In this document: positions 61,233-64,000 of the stretch, piece after piece
How the letters are laid out: each line of letters begins with the position of its first letter
Position numbering within the stretch: position 1 is the stretch's first letter
From: Deinococcus marmoris DSM 12784
GTDB lineage: Bacteria; Deinococcota; Deinococci; Deinococcales; Deinococcaceae
NCBI RefSeq assembly: GCF_000701405.1
Contig: NZ_JNIV01000001.1
Location: 77,704 to 141,703, forward strand
Reading direction: 5' to 3'
Length of the DNA stretch: 64,000 nt
Made by a program: the position numbers and the translations under genes
Notes under the pieces: model-generated
The model's input: only the letters and a program-made list of their open reading frames with translations
Told to the model about the DNA's origin: nothing
The model's database searches: none

Positions 61233-62321
61233 GTGATCGTCTACGTGATCAATCCAGGAACCAGCGGGATCAAACTCGCCTGCGCCAGCATCGATCCGAG
61301 TCTGAATTCGGCGCTGCCGGGCCAGTTGCAGTTGGCGCTGACCCGTGCCGAGCTGATGCTGGACGCCCCGCCCACGGCGGCGGACATGCCCGTGCTGTCG
61401 GCAGAGATTCAGAAGCTGACGGCTGACTGGTCCGCCCCGGACGCCATCGTCGGGCGCGGCGGATTGATCGGGCGGGTGGCGGCGGGGACCTACCGCGTCA
61501 CGCCAGAGATGGCTGAATTTGCCGTGCAGGGCGAGGGCGCACACTATCCGCCCAATCTGGGCGGTCCACTGGCCCTGGCGTTGGCCGGGGAATACGGCGT
61601 GCCCGCCTTCGTGGTGGACCCCCAGAGCGTGGACGAACTGCTGCCCGAGGCGCGTGAAACCGGAGTGAAGGGCCTGCGCCGTCACGCCCAGTTTCACGCC
61701 CTGAACGTGCGCGTGGTGGCCCGCCGCGCCGCTCACGATGTGGGCAAAAGGTTGCAGGACGCCCGCATCGTGGTGGCGCATCTGGGGGCCACCACCAGCG
61801 TGACCGCCTTCGAGAAGGGCCGTGCGGTGGACACCACTGGGACGGGCACGGATGGTGGCCCGCTGGGCGCGGTGCAAAGTGGCCCCCTCCCTGCCCGCAT
61901 GTTGCTGAAACTGGCCCGCGAGGAGGGCGAGGCGGCGGCCCTGCGTCAATTGTCCGGCGCGGGCGGATTCCTGTCGCTGGCGGGCAGTTCAAACCTCAAG
62001 GACCTGGAGGCCCGGATGGTCAGCGATCCCGCCGTGCAGGCCGCCGCCGCCGCCTTCGTGCATCAGGTGTGTAAGGCGCTGGGCGAGCAGACGGGCGCGC
62101 TGACAGGCCGCCCGGACGCCCTGGTGATCACGGGCGGCATTGCCCGCTGGGATGAACTGGTGGACCGCATCGAGCGACGGGTGGCCTGGATCGCCCCGGT
62201 GCTGGTCATTCCCGGCGAACTGGAGGTAGAAGCCCTGGCCGAGGGCGCAGGCCGCGTGTTGCTGGGTCTGGACGCGGCCCGTGAGTGGCGGCACCCGCAG
62301 GCCGTGGCCCCGGAGCTTTAA
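61233..62321 (+). CDS. buk: Butyrate kinase (acetokinase family)
   Basis: 362 residues. VIVYVINPGTSGIKLA is the phosphate-binding start, with GRGGLIGRV, HYPPNLGG, VVAHLGATTSVTAFEKGRAVDTT and ITGGIARWDELV typical of Buk. It makes acyl phosphate and ATP from acyl groups, or the reverse. TACTCT lies eight bases before GTG 61233. No phosphotransbutyrylase gene is next to it, so the physiological acyl group is unclear. Confidence 0.88.
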   Translation: MIVYVINPGTSGIKLACASIDPSLNSALPGQLQLALTRAELMLDAPPTAADMPVLSAEIQKLTADWSAPDAIVGRGGLIGRVAAGTYRVTPEMAEFAVQGEGAHYPPNLGGPLALALAGEYGVPAFVVDPQSVDELLPEARETGVKGLRRHAQFHALNVRVVARRAAHDVGKRLQDARIVVAHLGATTSVTAFEKGRAVDTTGTGTDGGPLGAVQSGPLPARMLLKLAREEGEAAALRQLSGAGGFLSLAGSSNLKDLEARMVSDPAVQAAAAAFVHQVCKALGEQTGALTGRPDALVITGGIARWDELVDRIERRVAWIAPVLVIPGELEVEALAEGAGRVLLGLDAAREWRHPQAVAPEL

Positions 62322-62326
62322 GCGTC

Positions 62327-62704
62327 ATGGCCCGTCGTCGTCCCGTTCGTTCCGCCGCTCCCGAGCCGATCCGGGCCACCAGCATGTGGCGCGTGGATCA
62401 GGTGTTCCTGGCGCGCAAGGGGATGCGCGTAGAGGTCACGTCCTCGCTGGTCAACGATCACGGCGGCCTGCGAAACCTGAGCGTCACCGCGCCCACCGAC
62501 GATCCGCACGAGGCGGTGCGCCACGCCGCGCGTTTTATCGCGGGTAAGGGTAATGTCAGCGGCGCGCGGCAGGCCCGCGTGCGCTGGACCCGTGAACAGG
62601 CCACCACCGAGCAGGACGCATTGATCCGGGACCGCCTGCTGGAAGACGAATTTCTGGACGAGTTTGAGGAAACGCTGGCAGCGGTGCGCGATCAGCAGCG
62701 TTAA
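62327..62704 (+). CDS. Hypothetical basic-start protein
   Basis: 125 residues. The N-terminus is Arg/Pro-rich (ARRRPVRSA); the middle TSMWRVDQVFLARKGMRVEVTSSLVNDH is beta-rich and the C-terminus acidic (LLEDEFLDEFEETLAAV). Unknown family. It begins five bases after the butyrate kinase stop without a ribosome site, so translation probably depends on that gene. Confidence 0.6.
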   Translation: MARRRPVRSAAPEPIRATSMWRVDQVFLARKGMRVEVTSSLVNDHGGLRNLSVTAPTDDPHEAVRHAARFIAGKGNVSGARQARVRWTREQATTEQDALIRDRLLEDEFLDEFEETLAAVRDQQR

Positions 62705-62714
62705 AAGTGGAGTG

Positions 62715-63353
62715 CTACAGCTTTAGCCCCAGCAGTAGAGAACCGCTGGCCTCCCGCGCCAGTTCCTGAAAGCCCAGGTGACGGTAGAAACCGGTGGCGC
62801 GCGTGTTGCTGCCGCCCACGCCCAGATGCACTCCGGGGGAACCCGATTCTTTTAAGGCCATGAAGAGCCGTTCCAGCATGTGCCGTCCGTTGCCCCCGCC
62901 CTGCCCGCGTGGCAGCAGATCAATGTGAAGGTGCGAGGGGTACACGTCCACCACGCTCTGCGGGGCTGTATTCGGGTGGTGAATCAGGCGGGCGAGGCGT
63001 TCGTCCGGGGTCCGCTGGGCGGCGGGAATGTCGGTGGGATCGGCGTACTGGGCGCGCAGGTTCGGCCACCACTCGCGCTCCAACGTCGCCTCAAACTCGC
63101 GCGTGTTGAGCGCGCCGATGACATAACCGCACATGCCCCCTTCATCCTCCAGCACGAAGGCGAAAGCGGGGGCGTAAGCCAGATACGGCGCGGCGTAGAT
63201 GTGGCCCACTAGAAGCGGATCGCGGTAAATCTGGGTGGCATCTGCGCCGCTGTCCGCCGTTTCAAGGCAGATGCGGTAAAGCGAACCCTGGTCACTGGGC
63301 CGGGCCGAACGGATGTTGAACATGGGGTATTCAAGCAGATTGAAGCCGTACAT
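62715..63353 (-). CDS. GNAT family N-acetyltransferase
   Basis: 212 residues, or 202 from Met 63323 where the fold starts (FNIRSARPSDQGSLYRICLETADSG). HIDLLPRGQGGGNGRHMLE is the acetyl-CoA loop and GSNTRATGFYRHLGFQEL the end of the domain. GCGYVIG-type MCGYVIGALNT lies in strand four. Substrate unknown; similar proteins are annotated as glycoside- or amine-acetylating. Divergent from map with only 30 bases between. Confidence 0.85.
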   Translation of the reverse strand: MYGFNLLEYPMFNIRSARPSDQGSLYRICLETADSGADATQIYRDPLLVGHIYAAPYLAYAPAFAFVLEDEGGMCGYVIGALNTREFEATLEREWWPNLRAQYADPTDIPAAQRTPDERLARLIHHPNTAPQSVVDVYPSHLHIDLLPRGQGGGNGRHMLERLFMALKESGSPGVHLGVGGSNTRATGFYRHLGFQELAREASGSLLLGLKL

Positions 63354-63372
63354 GCGGCCTGTTGCAAGGACC

Positions 63373-63378
63373 TAAAAT
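63373..63378 (+). promoter_or_regulatory. -10 box of map
   Basis: TAAAAT, five bases before ATG 63384, with no Shine-Dalgarno between. Confidence 0.5.
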
Positions 63379-63383
63379 GAACC

Positions 63384-63710
63384 ATGACCATTACCACCGA
63401 GGCCGAGTTAGAAGGGATGAAACGTGCAGGATTCGTGGTGGCCGAGACGCTCCGTACGCTCAAAGCCGCCATTGAACCCGGCGTGACGCCCGCCGAACTT
63501 GATGCCCTGGCCGGACAGGTGTTCAGGCAGTACGGGGCCACGTCTGCCCCGCGCATGACCTACGACGCGCCGGTCAATGTCTTTATCAGCGTCAATGACG
63601 ACATCGTTCACGGCCTGCCGACGCAGCGTCCGCTGGCCGCAGGCGACGTGGTCAGCATTGACGTCACGCCGTTCGTGGATGGGTATCTGACCTTACGCGC
63701 TACGATTTGA
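63384..63710 (+). pseudogene. map: Methionine aminopeptidase, truncated by an insertion sequence
   Basis: The first 100 codons are a normal type [51 protein letters not shown] (first part of the active site) and [13 protein letters not shown], where the first metal-binding Asp lies in strand DVTPFVDGY. The family goes on for another 150 residues with the remaining metal ligands. Here the frame changes after FVDGY to LTLRATI and stops at 63710. The protein cannot be active. If this is the only map copy the strain needs another peptidase; Deinococcus genomes may carry more than one. The rest of map should lie past the insertion, outside the window. Confidence 0.85.
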
Positions 63711-64000
63711 AGACTCCATGAAATCATCAGGATTTCTTGCTTCGCACTGCGGCGACGCAAACTGGGGAGGTGACTCGCCGGATGATGGAACTGTACAGCG
63801 ATTTCTTGATCTCCTCGTTCGGTCAAACGAGTGCCACCATGCTCGCCCAGTTGCTGCTGGGGGAAGTCAGTCACGATCAGGTCACTCGTTTTTTGCGTCA
63901 GGAAGAGGCTTTTTCCCGTACGCTCTGGAAACTGGCAAAGCCGTTGGTCAGGCAGATCGAGCAGGAGGACGGAACGCTGAGTGTCGATGACTGTGTGATT
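63685..64000 (+). mobile_element. Insertion sequence, left part, within map
   Basis: From about 63685 the sequence no longer codes for MAP and a transposase gene begins at 63782. The left end cannot be fixed exactly; no second end is in the window. It carries about 95 bases before the transposase. Confidence 0.75.
63782..64000 (+). CDS. Transposase, N-terminal part
   Basis: 73 codons up to the window edge without stop. MMELYSDFLISSFGQTSATMLA, then LLLGEVSHDQVTRFLRQEE and TLWKLAKPLVRQIEQEDGTLSVDDCVI match the start of IS4/IS701-like DDE transposases common in Deinococcus, where the last stretch (LxxDD) leads into the first catalytic Asp. Start ATG 63782 follows GGGGAGGTG by about 11 bases. 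The rest is outside. Confidence 0.8.
   Translation, partial: MMELYSDFLISSFGQTSATMLAQLLLGEVSHDQVTRFLRQEEAFSRTLWKLAKPLVRQIEQEDGTLSVDDCVI

Overview
The window is GC-rich bacterial chromosome (about two thirds G+C by eye) that looks like a Deinococcus. The clues are an Rsr/Ro60 gene with Y RNA genes beside it, many leaderless genes with a TANNNT box a fixed seven bases before the start codon, a ba3-type oxidase, a glmS ribozyme, and families known from that genus (tandem deoxynucleoside kinases, separate O-antigen ligase, long-form HPF).

The left end (1-2142, all minus strand) is the most unusual part. It is one head-to-tail array of small RNA genes reading toward rsr. In transcription order it holds three Y RNAs with an unrelated-sequence but fully complementary terminal stem each, ordinary-looking tRNA genes (anticodons GUC, CAG, GUA, CGG, GUG, ACG, UGC), two eroded tRNA-like units, and four tRNA bodies (779-915, 941-1090, 1132-1266, 1397-1503) whose anticodon loop is replaced by a Ro-binding hairpin. 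In these chimeras the two strands of the Ro site come in the opposite order to a normal Y RNA, as a circular permutation would give. A last Ro-like hairpin overlaps the Shine-Dalgarno sequence of rsr. I propose the array makes a family of tRNA-mimicking RNAs for Rsr and that Rsr may control its own translation.

2265-20752 is housekeeping: Asp23/FakA-like pair, gltX, a lipoprotein, a flavin reductase, a processive glycosyltransferase, folD, purH, a TVP38 protein, an operon purM-histidine phosphatase-meaB-methyltransferase, an MFS exporter, a GH13 enzyme and a CCA-type nucleotidyltransferase. 20805-24366 is a vitamin B12 uptake operon under a cobalamin riboswitch with its own terminator (btuF, btuC, btuD, ferredoxin-like protein). 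prfC, a ParB-fold protein, acetyltransferases and pepA follow, then a ba3 oxidase operon (CBS protein, IIa, II, I, cytochrome c; 30527-34154).

34836-48694 is an exopolysaccharide locus: BY-kinase/copolymerase, priming transferase, flippase, glycosyltransferases, polymerase, the four dTDP-rhamnose genes and an O-antigen ligase. Its middle (about 37950-42650) is strikingly AT-rich and must be acquired; the right boundary lies inside a glycosyltransferase gene. Next come glmS with its ribozyme, a cysteine-less FmdB protein, a DegP-like protease, an SPFH protein, a subtilase, an NlpC/P60-like protein, two deoxynucleoside kinases, a TetR regulator, hpf and butyrate kinase. At the right edge map is cut by an insertion sequence that runs off the window.

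Two families of short dispersed repeats occur twice each: a 140-180 bp element with inverted ends whose right end supplies a Shine-Dalgarno and ATG (21960, 31684), and a roughly 190 bp non-coding repeat (11404, 52674).
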